From: Clostridiales bacterium
GTDB taxonomy: Bacteria > Bacillota > Clostridia > TANB77 > CAG-508
Reading direction: 5' to 3'
DNA: 45,095 nt
Assembly (NCBI GenBank): GCA_004554705.1
Contig: SFKS01000014.1
Span: forward strand, 1-45,095
Of this stretch, positions 24,748 to 33,105 are shown piece by piece. The notes under the pieces were generated by a model. That model was not told the origin of the DNA, did no database searches, and saw only the letters and a list, made by a program, of their open reading frames with translations. The position numbers were made by a program, and so were the translations under genes. The number at the start of each line of letters is the position of its first letter. The stretch's first letter is position 1.

Positions 24748-26376
24748 TTAATATATTATTACTTTTTTATTTATTTCTTCTAGTGTTGTCATACCTTGCA
24801 ATACTTTGTTTATACCGTCTACTGCTAGTGGTTTATATCCTTCCTTTATTGCAGTTTGTCTAATACTTAAGCTTGATTCTCCTTGTACAATAAGTTCTTT
24901 TATTTCATCTGTTAATGTTAATATTTCAAAAATTCCTATTCTATCAAAATATCCTGTGTTGTTACAGTCTTTGCATCCTACTGGTGTATATGTGTATTTG
25001 TCGCTGAAGTCTATATTTATATCATACTTGTTTAGGTTTTTTTGTATTATTTCTTTTTCTTTATCTGTAAATTCTCTTTTTGTAGCACATTTTGGACATA
25101 TTCTTCTTACTAATCTTTGTGATATAGATGTTGCTAAAGTACTTGCTATATCGTAGTTTGATATTCCCATTTTTCTTAATCTAGTTATAACTTCTATACT
25201 GTCTATAGTGTGTATTGTTGATAAAACATAGTGTCCTGTTTGTCCTGCTTGCATTGCGATTTCTGCTGTCTCTTTATCTCTTATTTCTCCTACTAATACT
25301 ACATCTGGATCTTGTCTTAATACTGTTCTTAAAGAATCTGAAAATCTAAGTTTTTCAGATATTTCTATTTGATTTAATCCTGGTATACGAATTTCTACAG
25401 GGTCTTCTATAGTAGTTATATTTATGTTTGGACTATTTAGATAATCTATTATACTGTATAATGTCGTTGTTTTACCTTCACCTGTAGGAGCAGCTATTAT
25501 TGTTATACTATTTCTTTTGTTAAGTTTTTGTCTCATTTCTTCATCTGTTTGGTTAAAGCCTAATTCCGCTAACCCTCTAATATTCATGTTTTTCTTTAAT
25601 AATCTTAGAACAAATTTTTCTCCAAATATATTTTTTTGTGAGGAAACACGAATATTGTAATCTGGATATAACAGAATTCTACCATCTTGTGATTCTTGTT
25701 TTTCTTGGAACATATTTGATATTGCCTTTAATCTTCCTATTATTTGTCCTTGCTTTTCTTTTTTTATTTCTGTTGCCTTAACTAATTCTCCATCTATCCT
25801 ATATCTTACTCTAACAGAATCTTCTAATGGCTCTATATGTATATCACTTGCTCTTTTTCTCATTGCTGATTTTATAATACTGTCCACTAGAGTTGTGGCA
25901 TCTTCAGCAGTATCAATATTTTCTGAATCTGTTCCCTCTAAGGTATTTAATATGGCTCTTATATTTTTTTCAAAGGTTATATATTTATCCATTACATAAC
26001 CTTTATTAAGTAATATCAATCTAACTGCTTCAGTTGCTGCGTCAGTACTGCTATCTGCAAAGCATACTTTTATTTTATCTCCAATTATTTCAAATGGAAT
26101 TGCTTGATATTTTTTTGCCATATCAAATGATATATATTTTTTCACATCTATTTTAACATCAGAATATGAGAACATTATTGCTTTTTCGTTAAGTATTTCG
26201 CCTAATACCTGTAAAAGTATATATTGATCACATAGGTTTAAAGTACTTATTATCTCTATTATTTTTTTTCCTGGGTTCCTTCTTTGATATTCTAGAGCCT
26301 TATTTATATCAGCTTGTGTCAATACTCCTCTTTTAACCAATTCTATTCCTATTGGACCTTTTCTTTTCGCATCCAT
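24748..26376 (-). CDS. pilB: PilB, pilus extension ATPase
   Basis: The 542-residue protein has an N-terminal MshE-N domain (about 1-150) and a C-terminal ATPase domain. Motifs are Walker A AAPTGEGKTTTLYS, Asp box TTIEDPVEI, Walker B DPDVVLVGEIRDKETAEI, His box GHYVLSTIHTIDSIE and a four-Cys zinc site (CPKC and CKDC, about residues 445-480) typical of extension ATPases and absent from PilT. It powers pilin polymerisation. It lies downstream of the minor pilin gene, with a possible extra promoter just upstream. Confidence 0.95.
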   Translation of the reverse strand: MDAKRKGPIGIELVKRGVLTQADINKALEYQRRNPGKKIIEIISTLNLCDQYILLQVLGEILNEKAIMFSYSDVKIDVKKYISFDMAKKYQAIPFEIIGDKIKVCFADSSTDAATEAVRLILLNKGYVMDKYITFEKNIRAILNTLEGTDSENIDTAEDATTLVDSIIKSAMRKRASDIHIEPLEDSVRVRYRIDGELVKATEIKKEKQGQIIGRLKAISNMFQEKQESQDGRILLYPDYNIRVSSQKNIFGEKFVLRLLKKNMNIRGLAELGFNQTDEEMRQKLNKRNSITIIAAPTGEGKTTTLYSIIDYLNSPNINITTIEDPVEIRIPGLNQIEISEKLRFSDSLRTVLRQDPDVVLVGEIRDKETAEIAMQAGQTGHYVLSTIHTIDSIEVITRLRKMGISNYDIASTLATSISQRLVRRICPKCATKREFTDKEKEIIQKNLNKYDINIDFSDKYTYTPVGCKDCNNTGYFDRIGIFEILTLTDEIKELIVQGESSLSIRQTAIKEGYKPLAVDGINKVLQGMTTLEEINKKVIIY

Positions 26377-26412
26377 AATAATCTCCCCTTGTTCAATTTA
26401 TAGTATATATTT

Positions 26413-26441
26413 ATTATAATACATTTTTAGTCTGTTTGAAA
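26413..26441 (-). promoter_or_regulatory. Possible internal promoter before pilB
   Basis: On the minus strand, TTTCAA (26441-26436), 17 bases, TATAAT (26418-26413), about 35 bases before pilB. It may raise expression of the ATPases independently of the pilin genes. Confidence 0.4.
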
Positions 26442-26484
26442 TGTTTTTTATATATTTTCATAAACTACCAATTAAAACTACCAA

Positions 26485-26979
26485 TTATTCCGTTCTAAGA
26501 TTATTTAGTATCGTTTCTACTTCTTTCATATTTGCTTTTTTTATTTTAGAAAATTGTATTGAATTAGCTTTTCCTTCTAAACTGCTTTCTATTGTTATTG
26601 TTACTATTTTAATAAAATCGTATTTATCTGTATTTCCTTCTGTTTGATTATAATTTTCTACATTAACTATTACTCTATATTCTGTTGTTAAGTTATCTGT
26701 TGTTCTGCCTGCACTAATATGTTCTAAATTTTTACTATTCACATAGTTTATTAGGTTCTCTTCGGTTACATCTGCATAAGGTAATTTTTCCACATATTCC
26801 AACATTTTTGTTGCAAAATCTATTATCATACTGTTTTGGCTAATTTTTGTCTTTTCTACAGTAATATTGGTTATTAATGCAATTACAATTCCAGAGAAAA
26901 GCAAGATTATTAGCATTGCAATAAGTGCATCTGATATCATTATTCCTTTATTTGCTTTTAAAATTTTATTTTTAAACAT
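26485..26979 (-). CDS. Minor pseudopilin (PilV-like)
   Basis: The 164-residue protein has a short basic leader (MFKNKILKANKG), a hydrophobic helix with Asp at mature position 5 (IMISDALIAMLIILLFSGIV) and a soluble domain of mainly polar residues. The Gly/Ile processing site and helix fit class III type IV prepilins. It is a minor pilin by size and position between pilD and pilB. The sequence after the helix is not recognised. Confidence 0.78.
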   Translation of the reverse strand: MFKNKILKANKGIMISDALIAMLIILLFSGIVIALITNITVEKTKISQNSMIIDFATKMLEYVEKLPYADVTEENLINYVNSKNLEHISAGRTTDNLTTEYRVIVNVENYNQTEGNTDKYDFIKIVTITIESSLEGKANSIQFSKIKKANMKEVETILNNLRTE

Positions 26980-27011
26980 ATTTTCCTTTCTTAAAACATA
27001 CTGAATTTTTA

Positions 27012-27626
27012 TTATATTGAAATCATAATTTCAATAATTCCTATAACTATATAAATTACAAATAGTATTTTTTTTAATTTTTGAGTTGTTTTTTTTTCAT
27101 TGTTTAATATTGCTATTAATATTAATCCTATTATATATATAATATATCTATATATACTTGTATTCAATATGTATAGATATATCATATAGATTATTTCTAC
27201 TACTATTCCAAAATTGAATACTACTTTCTCTATTTGTTTGTGTTCTTTAAATATTCCTATTATAATAAATATTGTGCTCAAGAATAAAACTCCAAATATT
27301 AAAGCCATGATTTTTTCATATTCTATATTTAGTATGTTGATATCTAATAACATTGCATATAATAGAAAAACTATACCTGATAATATTTCTAGAATAATAT
27401 ATCTAGGACGTATTTTATTTTTGCAATATCTACATTTTCCTCCTAAGAATATATAACTTAATACTGGAATCAAGTCTAAAAAGTTTAATTTGTGATTACA
27501 TTTTGGACAATAAGATCTTGTATGAGTTATATCTTGTTTTAGTGGAATTCTATATACTGCAAGTGTGTAGAAACTTCCTAAAACAGTTCCTAGTGCAAAC
27601 ATAAAGAAGTAAATTATTGTATTCAA
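27012..27626 (-). CDS. pilD: PilD-type prepilin peptidase/N-methyltransferase with degenerate peptidase half
   Basis: The 204-residue protein starts at TTG 27626 (site AAAGGAG, 9 bases upstream); the in-frame ATG at 27671 lies inside the preceding hairpin and is unlikely. The N-terminal half is clearly PilD: ALGTVLGSFYTLAVYRIP, then two CxxC pairs (SYCPKCNHK and GKCRYCKNKIRPRY). The C-terminal half is hydrophobic, but I see neither of the catalytic Asp residues: the first aligned region reads TIFIIIGIFKEHK and there is no GxGD motif. It may only bind or methylate pilins, with peptidase activity supplied elsewhere, or the alignment may be obscured by divergence. Confidence 0.8.
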   Translation of the reverse strand: MNTIIYFFMFALGTVLGSFYTLAVYRIPLKQDITHTRSYCPKCNHKLNFLDLIPVLSYIFLGGKCRYCKNKIRPRYIILEILSGIVFLLYAMLLDINILNIEYEKIMALIFGVLFLSTIFIIIGIFKEHKQIEKVVFNFGIVVEIIYMIYLYILNTSIYRYIIYIIGLILIAILNNEKKTTQKLKKILFVIYIVIGIIEIMISI

Positions 27627-27652
27627 ATTTTTATTCTCCTTTTTATAGTCTA

Positions 27653-27681
27653 AGGCATATGCATATTTCATGCATATGCCT
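27653..27681. other. Stable hairpin downstream of the pilin gene
   Basis: A 12-bp perfect stem (AGGCATATGCAT, 27653-27664 with 27670-27681) with a 5-base loop lies between pilin and pilD. On the minus strand no T-run follows, so it probably stabilises or processes the pilin message rather than terminating it, which would let pilin be made in excess. Confidence 0.6.
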
Positions 27682-27704
27682 ATTTTTTAAATCTTTTTGC
27701 ATAA

Positions 27705-27962
27705 TTATGGTGTTATGCCAGCAGCATTTAAATATTCATCTACACTGTTACGGCTTGCTTCTGATTCTGTTTTATTTACAATTTGATCTGTTGCTAAATT
27801 ATCTAAACTTTTATCAGCAGCATTATATTTATTTGCTGCTTTTTCTGCTGCACCAATTAAATTTGAATTTATTACAACTGCTACAGATACTGCAACTAAG
27901 ATTAACATAACTATAATTGTTATAATTAAAGCTATTAATGTTATACCTTTTTCTTCTTTCAT
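27705..27962 (-). CDS. Major type IV pilin (small Firmicute type)
   Basis: The 85-residue prepilin has leader MKEEKG, followed by ITLIALIITIIVMLILVAVS, the standard Firmicute pilin helix without Glu at position 5. A short helical soluble part ends AAGITP. AGGAGGTG lies 7 bases before the ATG at 27962; the in-frame GTG at 27971 overlaps it. Strong translation, small size and the downstream hairpin suggest the main subunit. Confidence 0.82.
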   Translation of the reverse strand: MKEEKGITLIALIITIIVMLILVAVSVAVVINSNLIGAAEKAANKYNAADKSLDNLATDQIVNKTESEASRNSVDEYLNAAGITP

Positions 27963-28025
27963 TAGATTCACCTCCTCTTTATATTTGTCTTTTGTATATA
28001 TTTATTTAAATAAATATTACCTATA

Positions 28026-28418
28026 TTATTTGGCTGTTGGTGGTAAAATCTGTCCTTGTGTTCCAGTTTGAGAAGTTTCATTTGCAGAATTTCCTCCCGA
28101 TGTATTAGCTGATACACTAGATGATTTAATTCCCTCAAATGGATTTGGTTTTCCTTTGTCATATACTCTTGTTCTTTCATATCCTTTTAAGTCACTTGCA
28201 TCTATGTAATATGTTTTTACTATATTTTGTGTTTCTAAAGCCTTAATTGTTTCATTTAATTCCTCTTGTACTGTATCTGGCAATATGTATTCTGCCACAG
28301 GAACAGGTATTTTTTTAGTACTTGGTCTGTAGTCGTAGAACAAAATGCATAGTATCAGCAATATGGCTAAAATCAAAAGTATTATTATAAAAATCTCTTT
28401 TGTTATTGATTTAATCAT
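28026..28418 (-). CDS. Membrane-anchored protein of the pilus operon, unknown
   Basis: The 130-residue protein has one N-terminal membrane helix (about 8-29), then a soluble region (IPVPVAEYILPDTVQEELN to YYIDASDLKGYERTRVYDKG) and a low-complexity Ser/Asn/Gly/Thr tail. Its place directly after pilO suggests a role like PilP or an accessory assembly factor, but I see no PilP signature. It is not recognised. Confidence 0.65.
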   Translation of the reverse strand: MIKSITKEIFIIILLILAILLILCILFYDYRPSTKKIPVPVAEYILPDTVQEELNETIKALETQNIVKTYYIDASDLKGYERTRVYDKGKPNPFEGIKSSSVSANTSGGNSANETSQTGTQGQILPPTAK

Positions 28419-28431
28419 ATTTTTGCTCTCC

Positions 28432-29103
28432 TTAATTAAAATTTATTCTAACATCTTCAATTGTAAAGGTTGCTTTTAGCTTATCAAAATCTGCATATAC
28501 TTTTTCGCTTGTTTCTTCTTCTGCCTTCTTTGAAGTTTCTTGTGTTTTTTCCTCCTCTTTATTGCTTGTTTCTGAAGTTGTTGTTGGAGTTAATTTAAAG
28601 TTCAAAATTTTAAATGCTAGAGTGTCATCCTTTTCAATATCATATAAAAAGTCTGTTATTCCTATATATTGCCCTGATAATGTAATGTCTAAATTATAAG
28701 TATCTTGGTCAGCAGTAGAATTTTTTATGTCTATTTTTAATTCAATCTTCTCTTTTCTAGCATAGTTTTCTAAAGCTATCCATAATCTTTCAATTTTATA
28801 TTCTTTTTTTTGTATTACCCCTAGTTCAACTTTATCTGTAACATATTTTATTTTGTTTTCATATTTTTCTTTTGACACTTTTAAATTTCTGATTGATTCT
28901 TCGAGAGTATCAATGTTTTGCGGATATTCTGAATTGTTTTTTTGTTCTAATGTTTTAATTTTTGTAGTTAAATCTTCATTTAATGTTTTTATATTACCAA
29001 TACTTTTACTTCTCCAATTTAAAAATGTGATATTTTTTATGATAACATAATATGTCATTAAAACTAGCAATAATATTAAAATAGATATTAATACTTTTCT
29101 CAT
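28432..29103 (-). CDS. pilO: PilO-like pilus assembly protein
   Basis: The 223-residue protein has an N-terminal membrane helix (about 4-25), a coiled-coil stretch (about 40-85) and a ferredoxin-like fold region (IELKIDIKNSTADQDTYNL to ITLSGQYIGITDFLYDIEKDD), the PilO layout. A Thr/Glu/Lys-rich insert lies before the last strand. Position directly after the pilM-pilN fusion supports the call. PilO with PilN links the cytoplasmic actin-like PilM to the pilus machine. Confidence 0.8.
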   Translation of the reverse strand: MRKVLISILILLLVLMTYYVIIKNITFLNWRSKSIGNIKTLNEDLTTKIKTLEQKNNSEYPQNIDTLEESIRNLKVSKEKYENKIKYVTDKVELGVIQKKEYKIERLWIALENYARKEKIELKIDIKNSTADQDTYNLDITLSGQYIGITDFLYDIEKDDTLAFKILNFKLTPTTTSETSNKEEEKTQETSKKAEEETSEKVYADFDKLKATFTIEDVRINFN

Positions 29104-29121
29104 GCTATCTCCTTTATATTT

Positions 29122-30756
29122 TTAATATGGCAAATTACCTGATATTGTTATATCTATCATGCCTTCTTTTTTTACACCTTTTGTTGATGTAATTTCTGTT
29201 AATATTCCTTCTTCTTCCAAAGCAGCTTTAAAATATCCTAATTGGTCATATTTTTCTGCTCGTGCTGTTATTACAATACTTTTTCCTGTTGTGTTTTCTA
29301 TTGATAATAGCTGTACTCCCTTTGGAATTACATACATTATCTTATTTAATAAATTTGGTATTGCATTTTTACTTGAGAATTGTTCAGTTACCATTGAATT
29401 CGCTTGTTCTATATTGTCTAGCATTGTTTGATATTCTCTTTCTCTTGTATTAACTAATGTATTATATTCTTTTACTTTGGCAATTTCTGTATTACTTTGT
29501 TCAATTGCAAGTTCTACTTGATTCAATTTTTCGTTTATTTTGTCTGCTAAAACTTCTGTTGTTGCAAGATACAATATTATAATTAATACCAATGCAGTAG
29601 CTACTCTTAATAACATTTTATCTGTAAAATCTAGTTCTAAATTCATTATTTCATTTAAAGTAGGTTTTTGCTTTTTCTGTTTTGTTTTTAATATTGTTCC
29701 TTTGCCAACATCACTTGTTAATAGTGTCCATACTTTTTGAATAGTAGTTCCTTCATCACTAAAATTCATTTCTTGGTTTTTAGTGTCTAACCCTTGTAGT
29801 GCTAATGAAATTGCTGAATTTACTTCTATATAGTCTTTTATATTTATTTTAACATTGGTTTTCTCTATGAAATATGGCACTAATATTTCACATTTCTTTT
29901 CAAGAAAATTTTCTTGAAAAAGCAAATCTATATTGTTTATATTTAATCCCATTCCAGTTATGTATATGTTGTTTATATCTAATCCACTGCTTATAATATT
30001 TTCTTTTACTTTGTCTATAATTGCAAGTAATTCTTCTATTATTATGTCTAAATATTCATTTCCTTCTATTTTTAAATTTTGTCCTGTTCTTGTATAGACA
30101 GTAGTATTTTTACATATTTCATATGCTTTTTTTATAGAGTTTTCTCTTTCAGCAATCACCTTTAATATATTTGCCATTCCTTGCTCGATTTTATCTACTT
30201 TATAGACTTTTCCATTTACTAATGTTGTAATTTCAGTTTCTTCTTCTATATTTACAATTATACTGTTTTCCTGTACTAAAGCTCTATTTAAGTTTTGTAT
30301 AATAGTTGCTATAGGGAAAACATATCTTGCTTTGTATTTGTCTAAAAGTTGTAATCTTTCTACTACACTTGCCTTATCTATATATGTATATATAACTCTT
30401 ATTTTGTCCCTATCTTCTAAGTCATTTGTTTTTATTCTTCTAAATTCTAATGTGTTTTTATTTTTGTTGTTATTGTTGCAGAAAAATTCAAATTCAGTTT
30501 CTATGGCCTTTTCTAGATCTTTATCTTTTAACAAGTTAAATATCTTTGAATATGTATAATTTTCTTTATTTATATTAACACTGATTGGTACTTGGTAACT
30601 ATATGTTTCTTTTACTATTTGCTCAATTGTTTTTTCTATGTTGTCTTCGTAAAATTTTACACCATAAGCCTCTACTTTAAAATTATTGCGGTCTTTATTA
30701 ACTTTAGCATATTTTATTAAATTATTCTCTATATAAATTCCTAGACAGCTTGGCAT
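29122..30756 (-). CDS. PilM-PilN fusion, pilus assembly protein
   Basis: The 544-residue protein is two usual proteins in one. Residues 1-340 are an actin-like PilM (start CLGIYIENNLIKYAKVNKD, IITGMGLNI-type ATPase region, SAISLALQGLD near the end). A linker leads to a membrane helix at about 380-400 (MLLRVATALVLIIILYLATT) and a PilN part with a coiled coil and a small domain (MYVIPKGVQLLSIE to MIDITISGNLPY). The fusion ties the cytoplasmic ring to the membrane complex in fixed ratio. First gene of the operon, with promoter and candidate Spo0A box upstream. Confidence 0.85.
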   Translation of the reverse strand: MPSCLGIYIENNLIKYAKVNKDRNNFKVEAYGVKFYEDNIEKTIEQIVKETYSYQVPISVNINKENYTYSKIFNLLKDKDLEKAIETEFEFFCNNNNKNKNTLEFRRIKTNDLEDRDKIRVIYTYIDKASVVERLQLLDKYKARYVFPIATIIQNLNRALVQENSIIVNIEEETEITTLVNGKVYKVDKIEQGMANILKVIAERENSIKKAYEICKNTTVYTRTGQNLKIEGNEYLDIIIEELLAIIDKVKENIISSGLDINNIYITGMGLNINNIDLLFQENFLEKKCEILVPYFIEKTNVKINIKDYIEVNSAISLALQGLDTKNQEMNFSDEGTTIQKVWTLLTSDVGKGTILKTKQKKQKPTLNEIMNLELDFTDKMLLRVATALVLIIILYLATTEVLADKINEKLNQVELAIEQSNTEIAKVKEYNTLVNTREREYQTMLDNIEQANSMVTEQFSSKNAIPNLLNKIMYVIPKGVQLLSIENTTGKSIVITARAEKYDQLGYFKAALEEEGILTEITSTKGVKKEGMIDITISGNLPY

Positions 30757-30791
30757 TTTTATCTCCTTAGTTATAACAATTTCTTAATTAT

Positions 30792-30819
30792 ATTTTAAAC
30801 TATTTTTTGTTTTAGTCAA
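30792..30819 (-). promoter_or_regulatory. Probable promoter of the pilus operon
   Basis: On the minus strand, TTGACT (30819-30814), 16 bases, TAAAAT (30797-30792), about 40 bases before pilM-pilN. Confidence 0.5.
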
Positions 30820-30823
30820 TATT

Positions 30824-30832
30824 TTTGTCGAA
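30824..30832 (+). promoter_or_regulatory. Candidate Spo0A box
   Basis: TTTGTCGAA matches the Spo0A box consensus, including its CG. It lies 5 bases upstream of the -35 of the pilus promoter, on the side where an activator would bind. A single box is weak evidence. Confidence 0.4.
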
Positions 30833-30957
30833 AATGTAACATAATTGTAATATTTTTGCAACATTTCTTTTTTTGTAATATTTATGTATTTTTTCGTTTT
30901 TATTGCACAAAATATTTTTGTATTACATTAATTATTAAAATGGAGGTTTTATCATTT

Positions 30958-31170
30958 ATGAATACTGAAAAGCACTTGATGTTGACAGGTTCTTCTGATG
31001 TATCTTGGAAGGATGCCATTGTGAAAACTATTAGCGAAGCTTCTAAAACAATTGATTTTTTATCTAGTGTTACCATTTTGGAGCAAAAGGCTAAAATTGA
31101 TGGTAATAAAATTATTGAATATTATGCAACAATAGATTTAACGTTTACTGTTGATACTACTAGGGGGTGA
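30958..31170 (+). CDS. Dodecin-like protein leading the spoVA operon
   Basis: The 70-residue protein fits the dodecin fold: strand KHLMLTGSSD, helix SWKDAIVKTISEASKTI, strand FLSSVTILEQKAKID and strand KIIEYYATIDLTFTVD. Dodecins are small flavin- or CoA-binding dodecamers; the key flavin-stacking Trp position seems filled by LEQ here, so the ligand is uncertain. The start at 30958 has GGAGG 11 bases upstream. Its last bases provide the ribosome site (GGGGGTGA) for spoVAC, so the two are coupled. Confidence 0.75.
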   Translation: MNTEKHLMLTGSSDVSWKDAIVKTISEASKTIDFLSSVTILEQKAKIDGNKIIEYYATIDLTFTVDTTRG

Positions 31171-31174
31171 TTTT

Positions 31175-31624
31175 GTGAATCAAATTAATACTAATAAGGA
31201 ATATCAAGAATATGTGAATCAGAAATCTCCTAATTCACCTATTTTTAGAAACTGTTTTAACAGTTTTTGGGTAGGTGGATTAATTTGTGCAATAGGGCAA
31301 ATTATAATGGAAATTTGTAAATATAGAGGTCTTGATACCGAAATGAGTGCTACTATTGTTTCTATTTCCTTAATATTTTTAAGTGCTTTTTTAACCGCAC
31401 TTAACATATTTAATAAAATTGGTAAGTTCGCTGGTGCAGGCTCACTTGTTCCTATTACTGGTTTTGCTAATTCTATTGTTTCACCATCTATGGAGTATAA
31501 ATCTGAAGGATATGTTATGGGAGTAGGTGCAAAAATGTTTACAGTTGCAGGTCCTGTACTTGTATATGGTATTTCTACATCAATTTTAGTTGGGATTTGC
31601 TATTTAATATTTATGGGGATTTAA
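31175..31624 (+). CDS. spoVAC: SpoVAC, spore dipicolinate channel subunit
   Basis: The 149-residue protein starts at GTG 31175 behind GGGGGTGA, with helices at about 35-55, 65-85 and 120-145. It contains SFWVGGLICAIGQ and the characteristic AGAGSLVPITGFANSIVSP. SpoVAC is the mechanosensitive membrane channel for calcium-dipicolinate in spores. It is made in the forespore under SigG. The overlap with the dodecin-like gene ties it to that operon. Confidence 0.95.
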   Translation: MNQINTNKEYQEYVNQKSPNSPIFRNCFNSFWVGGLICAIGQIIMEICKYRGLDTEMSATIVSISLIFLSAFLTALNIFNKIGKFAGAGSLVPITGFANSIVSPSMEYKSEGYVMGVGAKMFTVAGPVLVYGISTSILVGICYLIFMGI

Positions 31625-31651
31625 TATAAATTTTGAAAGGAACGTGATTAA

Positions 31652-32663
31652 ATGAAAAGATTTGGAGCACAAACACTAAAGTTTGATAATCCTGTAACAA
31701 TCTTAGAAACTGCCTCTATTGTTGGTCCAAAGGAGGCTCAAGGTCCTATGGCGGATTATTTTGATAAATGTTTAGAGGATGAATTTTGGGAAGAAAAAAC
31801 TTGGGAAAAGGCAGAAAGTAAAATTATAAAGGAAACTGTTAATATGAATATAATGAAGGCTGGTGTTTCTTCTATTGATATTAATTACTGTTTTGCAGGT
31901 GATTTATTAAATCAATGTATATCTTCAAGTTTTGGTTTAAGGGAGCTTCGGTATACCCCTTTATGGTATATTTGGTGCTTGTTCAACTTTTGTTGAAGGA
32001 ATGCAACTTGCTTCTATTTTTATTGATGGTGGAGCAGCTGATAAGTGTATATGTTCAGCCTCAAGTCATTTTTGCAGTGCGGAAAAGCAATTTCGTTTTC
32101 CTTTAGAACTTGGAAATCAGAGACCGCCTACATCTCAATGGACTGTTACAGGTGCAGGCTCTGCTATTCTTTCTAAATCTGGAAATGGGCCCTATGTAAC
32201 ATATATTACAACTGGTAAAGTAATTGATATGGGTATTAAAGATGCAAACAATATGGGAGCCGCTATGGCACCTGCAGCTTTAGATACATTGATTACTCAT
32301 TTTAAAGACACAGGTAGAAAACCTAGCTATTATGATGCAATTTTAACAGGAGATTTGGGTTATATAGGTAAAGAGATTCTTACAGAAATGGCTCTTACTA
32401 AAGGATATAATATTAAATCTAATTATAATGATTGTGGGGTTTTAATGTTTGATAAACAAGCTCAAGACACACACTCTGGTGGTAGTGGTTGTGCATGTTG
32501 TGCTACAATTTTTTCTGGGTATGTATTTAATAAGCTAAAGCAAAAAAACTTAAAAAAAGTGCTTCTTATTGCAACAGGTGCTTTAACAAACTCTACAAGT
32601 AGTCAGCAAGGTGAAAGTATTCCAGGAATTGCTCATGCCATAGCAATTGAAACTGATATTTAG
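31652..32663 (+). CDS. spoVAD: SpoVAD, dipicolinate-binding protein, frame broken at a CGG codon
   Basis: The first frame starts at ATG 31652 (site AAAGGA) with MKRFGAQTLKFDNPV and reaches GLREL, then CGG at 31949. The +1 frame continues IPLYGIFGACSTFVEGMQLA and runs to 32663. Skipping the C gives REL-G-IPLYGIFGACST, the conserved SpoVAD sequence with its active-site-like Cys region, and a 336-residue protein of normal size. The fold is thiolase-like (QRPPTSQWTVTGAGSAIL, GDLGYIGKEIL, HSGGSGCACCATI). It binds dipicolinic acid for import into the forespore. Without a shift, translation stops 15 codons after CGG. Loss of SpoVAD would abolish normal spores, while both flanking spoVA genes are intact, which argues for functional decoding. 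Confidence 0.92.
31949..31952 (+). other. +1 frameshift site CGGT in spoVAD (codon 100)
   Basis: Frame 0 reads CTT CGG TAT ACC CCT; the family frame is CTT (C) GGT ATA CCC CTT TAT GGT. A GGGAG sequence three bases before CTT could act as an internal stimulator, but the other four sites lack one. Confidence 0.85.
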
Positions 32664-32676
32664 AGGAGGAGAATTT

Positions 32677-33069
32677 ATGTTTCAGGATTTTTTTAATGGT
32701 TTAGATTGGATGATGCTTATAAAGGCTTTCGTTGTAGGCGGGCTTATATGTGTAATTGGTCAAGTTCTTATAGATAAAACAAAACTTACCCCCGCTAGAA
32801 TTCTTGTAATTTTTGTAACTGCTGGAGCAATTTTAGGAGGGCTTGGAATATATCAAAAATTAGTTGATTATGCAGGTGCAGGAGCAACTGTTCCTTTAAC
32901 AGGTTTTGGAAACTTACTTGCAAAAGGAGCAATAAAGAAAGCTGAAACAGATGGCTTAGTGGGTACCTTTACAGGTGGTACAGCAGCAGCTGCTGGTGGA
33001 ATTGCTGCCGCCATATTCTTTGGTTATATTGCTTCGCTTGTTTCAAAGCCAAAAATGAAAAAGCAATAA
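32677..33069 (+). CDS. spoVAE: SpoVAE(b), spore dipicolinate channel subunit
   Basis: The 130-residue protein starts at ATG 32677 behind GAGGAGGAG, with helices at about 15-30, 42-60 and 100-120. It contains FVVGGLICVIGQVLID and AGAGATVPLTGFGNLLAKG, the SpoVAE signature that parallels SpoVAC. It ends SKPKMKKQ. Together with SpoVAC and SpoVAD it forms the minimal spoVA set of Clostridia. Last gene of the operon. Confidence 0.95.
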   Translation: MFQDFFNGLDWMMLIKAFVVGGLICVIGQVLIDKTKLTPARILVIFVTAGAILGGLGIYQKLVDYAGAGATVPLTGFGNLLAKGAIKKAETDGLVGTFTGGTAAAAGGIAAAIFFGYIASLVSKPKMKKQ

Positions 33070-33105
33070 AAAAATAAGCTCTGCCTCGCAGAGTTTATTT
33101 TTTAT
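33067..33105. terminator. Terminator after spoVAE
   Basis: A GC core CTCTG-cctcg-CAGAG (33079-33093) is extended by A-rich and T-rich arms on both sides with one mismatch. It lies between convergent genes and covers the stop region of the minus-strand neighbour. Confidence 0.75.

Noticed and set aside
27668..27671. ATG at 27671 as the start of pilD
   Set aside because: It lies inside the stable hairpin after the pilin gene without a ribosome site, while the TTG at 27626 has AAAGGAG at proper distance and begins the PilD family sequence.
30905..30931. SigG promoter before the spoVA operon (GCACA, 16 bases, CATTAAT)
   Set aside because: Both boxes have mismatches and the spacing is short; forespore control is expected from the family but not shown by this sequence.
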